The translations under genes and the position numbers were made by a program. Below are positions 19,841-30,850 of a stretch of DNA of 64,000 bases, in pieces. Under the pieces are notes generated by a model that was not told the DNA's origin, made no database searches, and worked only from the letters and a program-made list of their open reading frames with translations. Origin of the DNA: Tubiluchus corallicola (lineage: Eukaryota; Priapulida; Priapulimorpha; Priapulimorphida; Tubiluchidae); contig JAQGDQ010000065.1 of assembly GCA_030141605.1 (NCBI GenBank), positions 75,001 to 139,000 of the forward strand. The letters are read 5' to 3'. Position 1 is the stretch's first letter. Every line of letters starts with the position of its first letter.

Positions 19841-20372
19841 TCAAATTTGTGTGTGGCATTTATGACTTATACTACCATGTGTGTCGGTGATGTGTGTATT
19901 ATATCAATGAGAGCAACGCTGAGCTTTTGTCCATTTAATTATTAACTATTTTTAGTTTGATGCTCCCGATAGTTAGGCAGACACCGGAACCCTGGAATGA
20001 GCCTTTTCACAGTTTCGTTTTGCGCAGCAGGTGCAGTTGCTGTAGGTCAAAGGTTAAGCGTACCACAGCAACGCATCCTCACTGCAACTGCCGCGTGACG
20101 CTTGGGTAAAGCAAAGTCGTCCGCCGCATCAGTTCAATAACGGCGTCGGTTGCTTTACGTGGACGTTACTGAATTATGCGCTAGTCTGTGCGTAGAGTGG
20201 GTTTACTGGCGGGTTTTGCTTTGCTACGAGACAAAATGAACTAGGTAAGATTCTAGCTAGTTGTTTAGACTGTTACTATTACAATAGGTCAGGCTGCGAG
20301 GCGTTGTCAAGTGTACGCAAATGCGTTGTCTGGTACACTGTGAAAAGGCTTATTGTATTTCTCTGTAATTTA

Positions 20373-20695
20373 GGTCTCGTTTCCGCTGCGTCCGCACATC
20401 CGCACGTTTTACGTCTGCAAAAGTTGTTTCTGCCACATCCATACTCATTACGTAGTATATTTTAGTGCCGCAAATTTAGCGGGACATAATCATTTACTTC
20501 GTCAAATAGGCAATACAGTGAGTCTGTGCCTGTATGTGACTTCACGTGCACGTACGCGGATTTCCGTAGCGACACAGTGGAAATGACAATCAAGAAAAAC
20601 GATGATTTGCAAAAACGTACGATCTCTACAGTTTTTTCTTTGCAGAACAATTTGGTGTCTGTACGGGCCTACTCGGACGCAGTAGAAACGCAGCC
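20373..20695. mobile_element. PIF/Harbinger-type MITE with TTA duplication
   Basis: Left end GGTCTCGTTTCCGCTGCGTCCG and right end CGGACGCAGTAGAAACGCAGCC form an imperfect inverted repeat (about 18 of 22), flanked by TTA at 20370-20372 and 20696-20698. A 3-bp TTA/TWA target duplication is the established mark of PIF/Harbinger elements. No transposase is present. Confidence 0.72.
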
Positions 20696-20699
20696 TTAG

Positions 20700-21400
20700 G
20701 TCGTCAGTTTAAGTGAATCAAAATTGGCTGGCATCCGCTAGTTTTCTAGGTTTAAAAATACGAACGTTTGATTGAGCCGTGTGACGCCAAGCTACGTTTT
20801 ACAACGTCTGTTAGTGAATAAGCTCTTACCTTTTTTTCTTTTGACTTAAATATAGTTCTGTAGTCGTGTTGATAGTAGTGACAGTGTGTGTGTGTGTGTT
20901 AATAACGTCGTATATATCCTGCATTTATGATTCTACTCACCATGATTAGGTACATATGATTGTCGTGGAGGTGTGAGACCTCTCAGCTAAATCACTGCCA
21001 ATGCTTTAAGTGAACACCTCTTCGTACTGAGATACAAAGACTGGGTTCGGTTCGCCTTTTGATGTTCGTTTGTGTGTCGATATAGAAACGCGTTTGAAAG
21101 GACTGCATTTCTCCCAACTTTCTCAGTGTTTTAGTGATTTTAATGTAAAAGTCTGTTGTAAGAATTTGTAATTTTTTTACCTACTGTACACACACCTTAT
21201 GAGCAAGAACGTCAACGTTGAAATTTTTGTGTAATTTTCGATTGGTATTTTCAAATCGTTAGTTAGAATGCTAAAACGCCATTAATGTTTTTATACGAAA
21301 CGTGTTCTTCTTTGTAATGTGACTGTTTGTATGAATAAATGTGTTTATGTTCACACTAAATTCTGTTTTACAATGAATGTTGTGAATTGAAGCTGTGTGT
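20700..21400. other. Non-coding stretch
   Basis: A short (GT)n at 20883-20900 and an AATAAA at about 21333 are the only landmarks. The AATAAA is 3.8 kb past the ZMYND19 stop, so linking it to that gene would be speculative. Confidence 0.4.
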
Positions 21401-21404
21401 GTTT

Positions 21405-21960
21405 CTTCTTCTTCTTCTTCAATGAATCACTCGTTGAGGGGCATGATTCTGCTCACCTCTCTATGCCAGGACTCCCTGCTCGCCGCAATGCCCCAAGTGC
21501 ATTTATTTCTAAGGATCAATGCTGAAGTGTTTAAATCTTTCTGTGCAAAATCTAAATATGTTAACATTTGTCCTCCTGCAGGTTTTTTAGCTGATTCTAC
21601 GGCTTGTTGAAGAGCTATCTTCACTGGAATATCATCAGGTAGTCTAAGCATGTGCCCAAGCCATCTTAAACGACGTCTTTTTATTTTTCTTGTCCAAGGT
21701 TCTTTTATTTTTTTCATATACATCTTTGTTTGAAATTTTCTTTGGCCATCTAATGCCCAAAATGTTTCTGTAATTTCGCCTTTGAAACGCATCGATTTCA
21801 GCTTTATGATTTGCTTTTAATGTCCAGAGCTCAGAGTTGTACAGAAATACAGTTTCGACTAAGGCTGAGAATATTCTAAATTTTGTTTCCAAAGAAATCT
21901 TTCTATTTTTAAAAACTCTGTGTCTCTGTGTGTGGACAGCATTGCAAAGCAAATAGCAGA
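21405..21960 (-). pseudogene. Eroded non-LTR retrotransposon RT C-terminus with (GAA)n tail
   Basis: Two overlapping minus-strand frames (21952-21644 and 21792-21427) join through a frameshift near 21700. They show the LINE post-palm signature: SLETKFRIFSALVETVFLYN, SELWTL, then RRNYRNILGIRWPKKISN and RRRLRWLGHMLRLPDD. The element ends in a (GAA)n tract (TTC repeats at 21405-21420 on the plus strand), a usual 3' tail. 5' truncated, with no catalytic palm. Related relics lie at 42540-42760 and 62784-63276. Confidence 0.75.
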
Positions 21961-22069
21961 AACCTTCACAAACTGCTTTCAGGTTTTAATCCAAAAACAG
22001 CAAAGCGATTGGGGAAAATCAAGATAGTAAATTTATTATGATTTATTTACAAAGAAAAGTAAATTTCTT

Positions 22070-22370
22070 GCACTCTAAGCAAAGAAGTGGCACAATTTGT
22101 TTTGTCGACACAATTGTGCAAATTGTTTGGTAATCAACTGTCAAATTGTTGTCAAGCACAACAGCTGCACCAGTTGTCAAGACAACTGCACAACTTGTTA
22201 AGGCAACAACCAACTGTACAAATTATTTTTTCAAGAGAACAACTGCACAACTTGTTTTGACAAGACAACAGTTGCACAACTTGTTTTGTCAGAAACTTGT
22301 TTTTTCAAGACAACAACTGCACAACTTGTTTTGTCAGGATAACAACTGAACAACTTGTTTTGCTCGAAGA
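22070..22370. repeat. Tandem/inverted CAACAACTGCACAACTTGTTTTGT units
   Basis: Repeated motif of ~25-35 bp in which TTGCACAACTTG and CAAATTGT segments alternate, so many units are partly self-complementary (CAACTTG..CAAGTTG). Confidence 0.75.
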
Positions 22371-22454
22371 AGTTTAGCTTCCATGTTCAGAGTTTCGTTA
22401 GCACAGCCTGAAACAGAAGTAAATTGTGACCATGGAAATCAATGCAGAACAAGG

Positions 22455-22695
22455 CAAACCATAATAAAGTTTCACCAAAAAAGTTCTTGTTGGTGATAAT
22501 TGTGAGCCGTCTTTTAGCAGTTCCGAGATGACTGCAAACCATAATAAAGTTTCACCAGAAAAGTTCTTGTTGGTGATAATTGTGAGCCGTCTTTTAGCAG
22601 TTCCGAGACGACTGCAAACCATAATAAAGTTTCACCAAAAAAGTTCTTGTTGGTGATAACTGTGAGCCGTCTTTTAGCAGTTCCGAGACGAGTTA
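22455..22695. repeat. 80-bp tandem repeat, three copies
   Basis: CAAACCATAATAAAGTTTCACC starts at 22455, 22535 and 22615. Each unit includes AGTTCTTGTTGGTGATAA and GTGAGCCGTCTTTTAGCAG. It lies directly beyond the 3' end of the C7orf50 homologue. Confidence 0.93.
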
Positions 22696-22696
22696 C

Positions 22697-22702
22697 TTTA
22701 TT
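22697..22702 (-). terminator. Likely polyadenylation signal of the C7orf50 homologue
   Basis: AATAAA on the minus strand, about 160 bp after the TGA at 22861-22863. Confidence 0.5.
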
Positions 22703-22860
22703 GTGCCAATCATTGAATGACTGCCAGTTATTTAACAACCACTGACACTGAGAAACGTAATGAAACAAACAGTGTCCAGCACATTCTATTTTCGGTATAC
22801 CTCGGTATTTGGAACTGCTTTGGATGTATAGTTCGAGCTTTCGTAAGTAATTTTGTTTGT

Positions 22861-25800
22861 TCAGCGATGAAAAGGGAGCCGAAAAAAAGGCGAAATAAAA
22901 TTTCTACCTGCAATCTGCTTGCTTTTTTCGTCCATAGATGGCACCACAGCACTATCATCCGAGTCCTGATCGCAGGACTGAAGAATGTTCTCCGCCGTGG
23001 TAACCGTCTGTGTTCTTGCCTTCCCTTGTAAGCCTTTCAGATATTCGAGCAACATTGTAAAATCTTTTTCCTGTACCTAAAAGCACAATTATTAAGCAAT
23101 ATACATATACTATGTATACATATGTACATATATGTGTATATATATATATATATATACAATTTCATATAATTCATTAAAAATGTACAATTTTTAATAGTCA
23201 ACAAATTTAGTATATACAGTCAACCTCGGGTATAAGGTACTCGCTTATAAGTGACATCCAACACTGGTCCCGATTTTTCCTAACGTTTTTCCTATGTAAA
23301 AATCTTCGTATATAAGGTACTCGGATATAAGGGACTTTTGGTTATAAGAGACGGTATCCTCAGGTCCCGCGTAATACAAACCCAGGTAAATTACCTCGCA
23401 TATAACGGATGCTATGTTCAAAGCGAAATTGATAGATTTTTAACTTCAATTTTTCGCAAACTCGGCCTTCGAACAGCACTTAGGTAACACGGCTTACAGT
23501 GTTGCATAATGTCAAGAAACCAGTATATGGACAGTACATTGTTTTTAGTTGAATACTGATCACACATCATACATTGAGCGCAGAATCTAGCCTTACCTTT
23601 TCACTGTACATGTTCTGTAGTAGCCACACCTGACGTACCTTGCAAAACTTCCAGTTGTCTTTGTCATTAATAAAACTCTTCAGGTATTTTAGTGCGAGGT
23701 CGCAAACCGGTTTACCTGAAATACCAAAGCGGTTCAGAATGCTTTTATCATTTGAGGTATAGACAAATTTCTGAACTGCAGGCGGTACCTCGCCGAGAAA
23801 GGCTAAAACTACCCAGGTTGGTCCTGTAAGCCAAGCAGTCTATAACTCTTCTGACGTCCATCCACAAAACAACAGAATCATGCGTAAGAAAAACGATACA
23901 TTTATACCCTTAATACAGGCCGCTCCTAAATTTCAAATTTACCGCTGTTCTCAGGCATGAGCTGTCGAACGTGTGTAATACGTCACAAACTAACACATCT
24001 GAACTGAAAGGTACAGCACTTGTTTTTGTATAATGCATTTCCAAAATGCAGGCACAGGTGCCCGTATAACTAACAAATGGCAAAATGCATGTAACAGCGA
24101 AGAACTAGTGGCGTGAACATGAAATTGTGCTTGTGTGGTAATAATTCTTTCACGTAAGTCATTTTTGCAAAAAATAATAGCTTTCTTTTCAGCATTTTAA
24201 AGAGTAGATTGTTTTGACCTGCAGTTTAAGATTGAGTCCAGTTTTGCTTTAAAAGAAACGACATTAAAAACACTACAAATGTTCAGTCAGAAGTCAGTCA
24301 GGCAGTCATTGAGTGAACTAAACAATCATTCCATAAACAATCAACCACTAATTAATAATTAACTAATTAATAACAGACAAACAATAATTAATAATTAAGA
24401 GACATTTTCCTGCAATTTTACTACAGGTTCGGAACATTCTGACCACAAGCATATCTATAATGTCGACAGTTAAACGTAATTTACCCCGTAATTGAGCGAC
24501 TTTTTCCGCTTCCTTTTGCAGTTTCTTCTTCCTCCGCTTCTCCCGCTTCTTTTCCCGAATTTTCTCCTTCAGCTGTCTTTCGGCAGCATCAGCGCTAGAG
24601 ATTTCGTGACCAGCAGTTTCATCAGTTGGTCGGTTTGGAAGCGAATGATCAGTTTCTACAAAAAAACTCCATGATACAGTATACTATTGCACATTTAAAG
24701 GACAAGAAAGGAGGCACCCGAAGTCCGTTTCGCAAAAATCGCCTTAAAAAATTATATTACTTTATAACAATATATCTTACTCACGTTAAAAGAAATCTTT
24801 GTTTGTTTTCATTTTAAATTTCCCGCAATACTGTTCTGACGGCGCCATTACATGACGTCATACACGCACAATGTAAATCAGGGGAAGAAAAGGAAACGTT
24901 AAATTATGTCCAAAAAACTTTCCATGCAAAGATATATTACTTAGCTGCTGGAAAGACTTATGTAACTAGGAATAATAATTTAAAATGTTCGTGCCAATTG
25001 GTAAAATGTCGCTGACTCACCGTCCAGGGTGCGCCACTTAGTAGCCAAAAACTTATTTTTAATCTTATTGACAAGATACAGTAATTTAAAATTTTACTTA
25101 ATTAGCAGCATGTGTGCTACGAATGCTCTGATTGTTTTTTCAAACTTTACTCAATGTTATCTGCGCTTGTATCAAATGATTTACCATCAAAATGGCTGCA
25201 CATAATGTTCGTCGCAGGAGTTTAAATTTACATGTTTTATACAGAGTTACTGCTGACGCAAGCCCTGCATGCAAAAAGGCGACTTTCCAGAAGAATTTTT
25301 TAACCTTCGTGTAAGTGGAGGGTTTTCTTGTGCTTTAAGTCCTCGTTTTAAACTGATCAACAAGTAAATTAACGTACTTAAGCAACATTTATTAATCTGC
25401 CTACAGAACTTTTGCCATAAAACCAATTACGCAAAAGGGCGTTCTCATATTCATTTCACCTGCTGCCCTCTGTAGGTCAAAATAACAAATAATATTATGC
25501 ACAAGCATATAATTTACCTGTAGATTGAGGACTTTTCCCAGTTTTCTTTCCCAGTTTCTTTTCGCGTTTCTTTCTGCCAGACTCCTTCCTTTGCTTTTCG
25601 ACTGCATCTTCGGTCGTCATGGTAACGTCGGCATGATTTTCGGTAGCATCCAGACAAGAACTACCTCCTGTTAAAAAAGTTATCCATGCATAACTCAAAG
25701 GTGCATCAGTTTTTTGATCATTCAATATTAATTTTAGAGATGGCGACACTAGTATTATAAATAAAGCTAGCAAGAGTACATTGCATGTAGTGCAGTGACA

Positions 25801-27794
25801 TCTATTGTCAAGAAAGAGAAAGTACAGAAAGTCTTCACTTAAAGACGCTAATGCGAACGAACAAGTAGGGAGCAAAGATGTATGTACTTACAATAGACAC
25901 ATAATATAGGCATATAATGACGGCAGTGTTTACATTGCTAGTGTGTTTTTAAAACATAATTCAATATGTACTGTTTTAATGCATTAAAGTAAGTAAAAAA
26001 AGCTGTTGATAAAATAAAAACTGGCTTTGTGTAAAGCAGAAAAATAGTCGTTAAAGTGAAACACGTGTCATTGAGTGAAAAAAATCGTTGTTAAAGCGAA
26101 ACATGTGTCGTTAAGTGAAAAAAATCGTTGTTGAAGAGAAACATGTGTCATTGAGTGAAAAAATCGTTGTTAAAGCGAAACATGTGTCATTGAGTGAAAA
26201 AATTGTTGTTAAAGCGAAACATGTGTCATTGAGTGAAAAAAAATCGTTGTTGAAGTGAAACATGTGTCATTGAGTGAAAAAATTGTTGTTAAAGCGAAAC
26301 ATGTGTCGTTAAGTGAAAAAAAATCGTTGTTGAAGTGAAACAGGTCCCATTTAATGAAAAAATTGTTGTTAAAGTGAAACACGTGTCGTTAAGTAAAAAA
26401 ATAGTTGTTAAAGTGAAACACGTGTCGTTGAGTGAAAAAAAATCGTTTTTGAAGTGAAACAAGTGTCACTGAGTGAACAGAATCGTTGTTAAAGTGAAAC
26501 ATGTGTCGTTAAGTGAAAAAATCACTGTTAAAGTGAAACATGTGTCGTTAAGTGAAAAAAGGTGTCAAATGTTCAGCGTTCTTAAAACTAAACATCGCTA
26601 AACGGGGAGTCGTTAAGTGAGGACTTCCAGTACTATAAGCTAACTGTTCTTTAAACTAATGTCGCACTGAAACTCCCCAGGCAGTTTGTGGATTTAAACA
26701 ATCTAGTTTTGCTCTTTTGACACTCATGGAAACGTTGAACTCTTGAGTCGTAAACCGTCACCTCGTTTCTTTTGTTTTTGCAATTTTCGTCTCCTCTTCC
26801 TGTATTCCTCGGTTTTTGTGGAATCTTCGCCGGGAGATTCATGAGACATTTTTAGATCATTTCTCATTTCAGCACCTAGGATATTCAAACAGAAAAATAA
26901 GAATTTCATTGGGAAGAGACAGCAAGCAGAATTTCTTATTGAAGTTTAACACTCAGTCCTAAAGTTTGCAGGTCACGTAGTGGTCAGCAACTGACCAGTG
27001 TCATGATTACCACGTTAATTTGTAACCCTAACCTCAAAACAGACAAATTATCATAAGCCAATTGAGAGCTTAAAATTCTCAAGTTCGATAATCCAGCTAA
27101 ACTCATTTAAATCTTCAAGTTTTGCGGTTGTAAATGAATTCTGGAACGGTAAACTTACGTGCAAAAAATATTACGTTTTTGAAGTGTACATAGGAAAAGT
27201 ACATTGAAAATTCATAGAGTGACTGTCTGAGGAATGAGTCTACGATTCCCCACACAATTTAAATACCCTAACCTTAACCTCAATCTTATCCCAAACCCTA
27301 GCACTAACCCAAACCCAAACCCTACCGTATATTTTGGAGAAAATGTATATTTTGAACAGTAAATTAAAATGAGATTGAGTCTAATCAATCGTTCGGTTTT
27401 CCTTTAACTTATTCCTTGACAGTATTCCTTATTCCATGTGTGCACTTTTAAACATATATTTATTTATCTTACATCTTATCTAAGTAGTAAATAGGCTTAT
27501 ACAGATTTTATTAACAATCTTCTTCTGTTATTGTCGCTGATTCTCAATTCACCAAAAAAAAAACGTACTCATTTGTGCATGAAGTGAACAAAAACAAATT
27601 TTCATGCAGGTAATCTCAGGAATTGACCTACGTCCAGACCACCTAAGCTGTAAATCGCCACACCACAGCAATATTTTAAAAAGCAAAGACGTACGGTCAT
27701 CCTCGCCATCTTTTGACTTCAACTTTTTTTCTTTGTGCCTTTTCTTTCTGCCGCTGTCACCATAGTCATCCGAGGGTCGCTTAATCTGCTTCAT
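22861..27794 (-). CDS. C7orf50: C7orf50 homologue, WKF-domain protein
   Basis: Six minus-strand exons: 27794-27695, 26875-26762, 25667-25518, 24655-24485, 23715-23597 and 23070-22861 (TGA 22863-22861). Boundaries are GT..AG with phases 1,1,1,1,0; total 864 nt, or 287 residues. The ATG at 27794 is preceded by an in-frame TGA four codons upstream. Exons 1-4 encode low-complexity Lys/Arg-rich segments (GRKKRHKEKK, RKRRRKLQKQKKR, GRKKREKKLGKKTGK, REKKREKRRKKKLQKEAEK). Exons 5-6 encode the conserved core: ALKYLKSFINDKDNWKFCKV, RQVWLLQNMYSEK and LLEYLKGLQGKARTQTV. The NWKF and LEYLKGLQGKAR stretches match human C7orf50 and its WKF domain; that family is nucleolar. It is longer than the human protein (194 residues) because of the extra basic exons. 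The last 11 codons after QIAG may be intronic if a further small exon exists. Confidence 0.92.
23218..23425 (+). mobile_element. Second one-ended pogo/Tigger-like fragment
   Basis: Starts TA-CAGTCAACCTCGGGTATAAG and runs collinearly with 13016-13378 (TCCTAACGTTTTTCCTATGTAAAAATC, AAACCCAGGTAAATTACCTCGCATATAA). It lies in the last intron of the C7orf50 homologue. No right terminal repeat was found. Confidence 0.55.
23925..24256. repeat. Third copy of the 6.1-kb dispersed repeat family
   Basis: Shares CACAAACTAACACATCTGAA, GGTACAGCACTTGTTTT, GTGCCCGTATAAC and GTAGATTGTTTTGACCTGCA with 6400-6860, same orientation. In the intron between C7orf50 exons 4 and 5. Confidence 0.65.
24694..24830. repeat. 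End of a TTTAA-AGGACAAG repeat element
   Basis: TTTAAAGGACAAGAAAGGAGGCACCCGAAGT..AAAATCGCCTTAAAAA..TTATATTACTTTATA matches 4643-4720. Only one end is seen here. Confidence 0.5.
26049..26630. repeat. ~40-bp minisatellite (13 copies) joined to a MITE terminus
   Basis: GTGAAACATGTGTCGTTAAGTGAAAAAATCGTTGTTAAA-like units recur about every 40 bp from 26049 to 26560. They run into a terminus ending GTCGTTAAGTGAGGACTTCCAG followed by TA at 26631. Read in reverse, that terminus matches the left end of the MITE at 59997 for roughly 90 bp, including the CACTTAATGA segment from which the repeat unit derives. In the C7orf50 intron between exons 2 and 3. Confidence 0.85.
27329..27407. repeat. Right end of the TTAA-flanked MITE family
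   Basis: AAAATGTATATTTTGAACAGTAAATTAAAATGAGATTGAG through CAATCGTTCGGTTTTCCTTTAA matches 4582-4648. The left part is missing. Confidence 0.6.
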
Positions 27795-28149
27795 TCTGCT
27801 CTCTCACTTGTTGTGTTTCATATGACTAGTAAAAAATCACAAAAACGATGAAATAGTAGTACTACATAATAAGTATTTCTTTCTTGTAAAAGAGACATTT
27901 GAACTCCAAGGCAAAAGCTAAAACAGTTTGGGCATCTAATGTCATGATCTGCATACCTCACAAGTCTTAAACGTTCAATGTGCCTTAAATGTTAAACCGT
28001 TTGTGTGTTTTTCAAGCCCCTGCCATAAAACAAAAAAATATATATTAATTTAATAATATCATTATTGCAATGTTAGCATGGCTTTGCGAAGCACGCACTA
28101 GACAATATCTCACATCTTCAGTAATAGAAATGATATTTCTAAGCTGGAA

Positions 28150-30067
28150 AGATTTCGGTTATTGCTGCCCTGTAACGTCTCTAAACAGTTTTTAGACGGT
28201 ATGCTGCAAGGCGTAATGTGGTGAAAAACCTTATAACTACTGCGAGAAAAAGATATGAACGTATTTTAGCAAGTAATTGCAAGAGTAATCCCAAGGCATT
28301 CTGGCAGTATATCAATGCACTGCGGAAGCAAAAGTCTAGAATTCATTCACTGAAGAATTCCCAAGGTATTCTTGTCTCTGATTCAGAGGAGAAGGCACAA
28401 ATTTTGAACGATTTTTTCATTAGTGTATTCAGTCCCAATGCTCCTGACTATGAAGTAACTACAGTGCAACAATATCCTGATATCAACAATGTTTCCATAA
28501 CTGAAGAAGAGGTGCTTTATGAGTTACAAAATCTCAATGTAAACAAATCCGCTCCAGATAGTTACCATCCACGTATTTTAAATGAATGTAGAACTGTGCT
28601 TTTTAAGCCTATATACACCTTACTGGATAGGTCTTTTGCTGATTGTCAGTTACCTGAACAATGGAAGGTGGCACAGATTACTCCCATTCATAAAAAAGGG
28701 GACAAGTCAGATCCATCGAACTACAGGCCAGTTAGCTTACTAAATACAATTAATAAGGTGACAGAAAAAATCATGCGGAAACATATAATGAACCATCTGA
28801 TAAGATACAACATTATTTGTGAAGAACAACATGGGTTTGTTAAGGGTAGAACAACGGTTACCCAACTGTTACAATGTTACGATGCATGGTTTGAGTTAAA
28901 AGATGCTAATAAGCCTTTTGATATAATACTACTGGACCTGAAAAAGGCATTTGATGTTGTACCTCATCACTTTCTGTTTGCAAAACTTAAAAATTGTGGT
29001 ATAACTGGTTCAGTTTTACAGTGGATAGTAAACTTCTTAGAAAATAGAAGTCAATGTACTTGTGTTGATGGTTACAAATCGACTGAGTCCTTGATTACTA
29101 GTGGTGTACCGCAAGGTTCGGTATTAGGTCCGTGTTTATTTGTGGTATTTATAAATGACTTGCCTAGTTGTGTGAGAAATTCTCTTCGTCTTTTTGCCGA
29201 TGACAGCAAAATCTGGTCTGAATCTGATTCTTTTACCAGCTGTAATGATCTTCAATTGGATCTAGAAGGGCTCTGTGATTGGGCAGTTGAAAATGGTATG
29301 CAGTTCCATCTCAACAAGTGTAAGGTTGTATCTGTGGGAGCAGGATATGAGTATAAATACAAAATGTATGATGCAAGTGGCATTCCGGCAGAATTGGACT
29401 TTAGTGCTTGTGAGAAAGACCTTGGATTATTACTTGATAATAAACTAAATTTTAAAGATCACATAGCAGAAATCATAAAGAACGCCAAACGAAACAATGC
29501 TTTAATAAGGAGGAATTTCAAGTACCTAGATCTGCAAACTTTCAAGCTTCTATATGTGGCACTTGTGCGATCAAAAGTGGAGTATGGAAGTAGTATTTGG
29601 AATAGTCCTAGGGCATATATAGTGGACCCAGTCGAAACTGTCCAAATGAGAGCTTTCAACATGTTACCGGAACTAATGAACTTGACGTATGAAAGTCAGT
29701 TAAAACGAATAGGTTTAACTACATTAGCTTTTAGACGTTTACGTGGCCAACTAATTGATGTATACAAATATGTATCTGGAGTTTACAGCTGTGATGATTG
29801 TCCTGTTAAATTAGAAGTACATCGTACAGCAAGATCAGGTCCTATTCTTCATAAATCAAGAACTGCACACAAAACTGGTAAATACGACTATTTTCTTGTA
29901 CGATGCCAGAAATCTGGAATAGATTGCCCTGTGATGTGAGAACAGCAACATCTGTAAATTTATTTAAATCAAAATTAGATAGACACTATGAACATCATCC
30001 ATTGAAATTTAATCACCGTGCTAATTGGAACATGCCTATAACAAGGATGCTGGATTACATATTATAG
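28150..30067 (+). mobile_element. 5'-truncated non-LTR retrotransposon, reverse transcriptase nearly intact
   Basis: The open frame 28218-29939 (573 residues) covers a LINE RT: LPEQWKVAQITPIHKKGDKS (fingers), NYRPVSLL, HGFVKGRTT, the palm Asp in LLDLKKAFDVVPHH, SGVPQGSVLGP, the catalytic LFADDSK, and the thumb region. A single-base deletion near 29905 shifts frame: the true C-terminus (PEIWNRLPCDVRTATSVNLF) continues in the next frame to the TAG at 30065-30067. The upstream endonuclease is missing. The motif set suggests the Jockey/CR1 side of the LINE tree; the exact clade is not resolved. Inserted upstream of, and divergent from, the C7orf50 start. The (ACT)n at 30190-30225 may be its 3' tail. 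Confidence 0.9.
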
Positions 30068-30189
30068 TGAGAAAACTTGCCAGTGGAGTCACCTAGGTGT
30101 TGATGACAATCTATTGAATGTGCAATTTGTCGCAATTACAGTCGAAGAACTATTTGTCTCAAAAGTTATATTATAACTACTGGAGATTT

Positions 30190-30228
30190 ACTACTACTNN
30201 NNCTACTACTAGTACTACTAACAAAATA
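30190..30228. repeat. (ACT)n microsatellite with 4-base assembly gap
   Basis: CTACTACT, NNNN at 30199-30202, CTACTACTAGTACTACT. The true length is unknown. Possibly the LINE 3' tail. Confidence 0.85.
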
Positions 30229-30329
30229 TCAAACAAGAAACAAACATACAAGACGAACAACAACAGCAGCAATAACGATGATTACATCAACAATAAAGCA
30301 GCAAATATAACATATTACTCATGAATAAG

Positions 30330-30850
30330 TGTTGGTCAATGCACAATCATAACAACGTGACTTTCGAATTTCCACAAAAGGTTCTGTCGCATTTAATGTT
30401 TGAGCTTGTTTCACAAACTTAATAAGGTTCACAGCTAACCACATTGCAAACACTTTTACTTAGAAAACTTTAGTTCTTTTGTCAATTATATATAATCTTC
30501 TACTTTAATTATATATTTTAAAAACACTTTTAACGAAGCAAAATAAAAGCCATTCAACATTTCTCCGTCGTGGTGGCGAAACTAATCAATCCCAGAGTTC
30601 CCTAGTGGCGTAGCAGCAAAAGTAGGTAGGTTAATTCAATCCTGTTTCTTTACTACAGACCTTTCACAAGTTTGTGATAACCAAAGCTAACTTAGCACTA
30701 CGTAGATATTAAGGTCAGCTATTGGTGTTTGTTTTAAGAAAATACGAACAATATTTGAATATTGAATGCGTTGGTTATTAAAGACAAAAGTAAAAATTAT
30801 GCGTATATAATAACCAGATCAAAAGTAACTGGTACCGACTCAGTACTCAC
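30330..30850. other. AT-rich stretch, nothing recognised
   Basis: Short frames only; no splice-linked exon or repeat family was identified. Confidence 0.4.
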
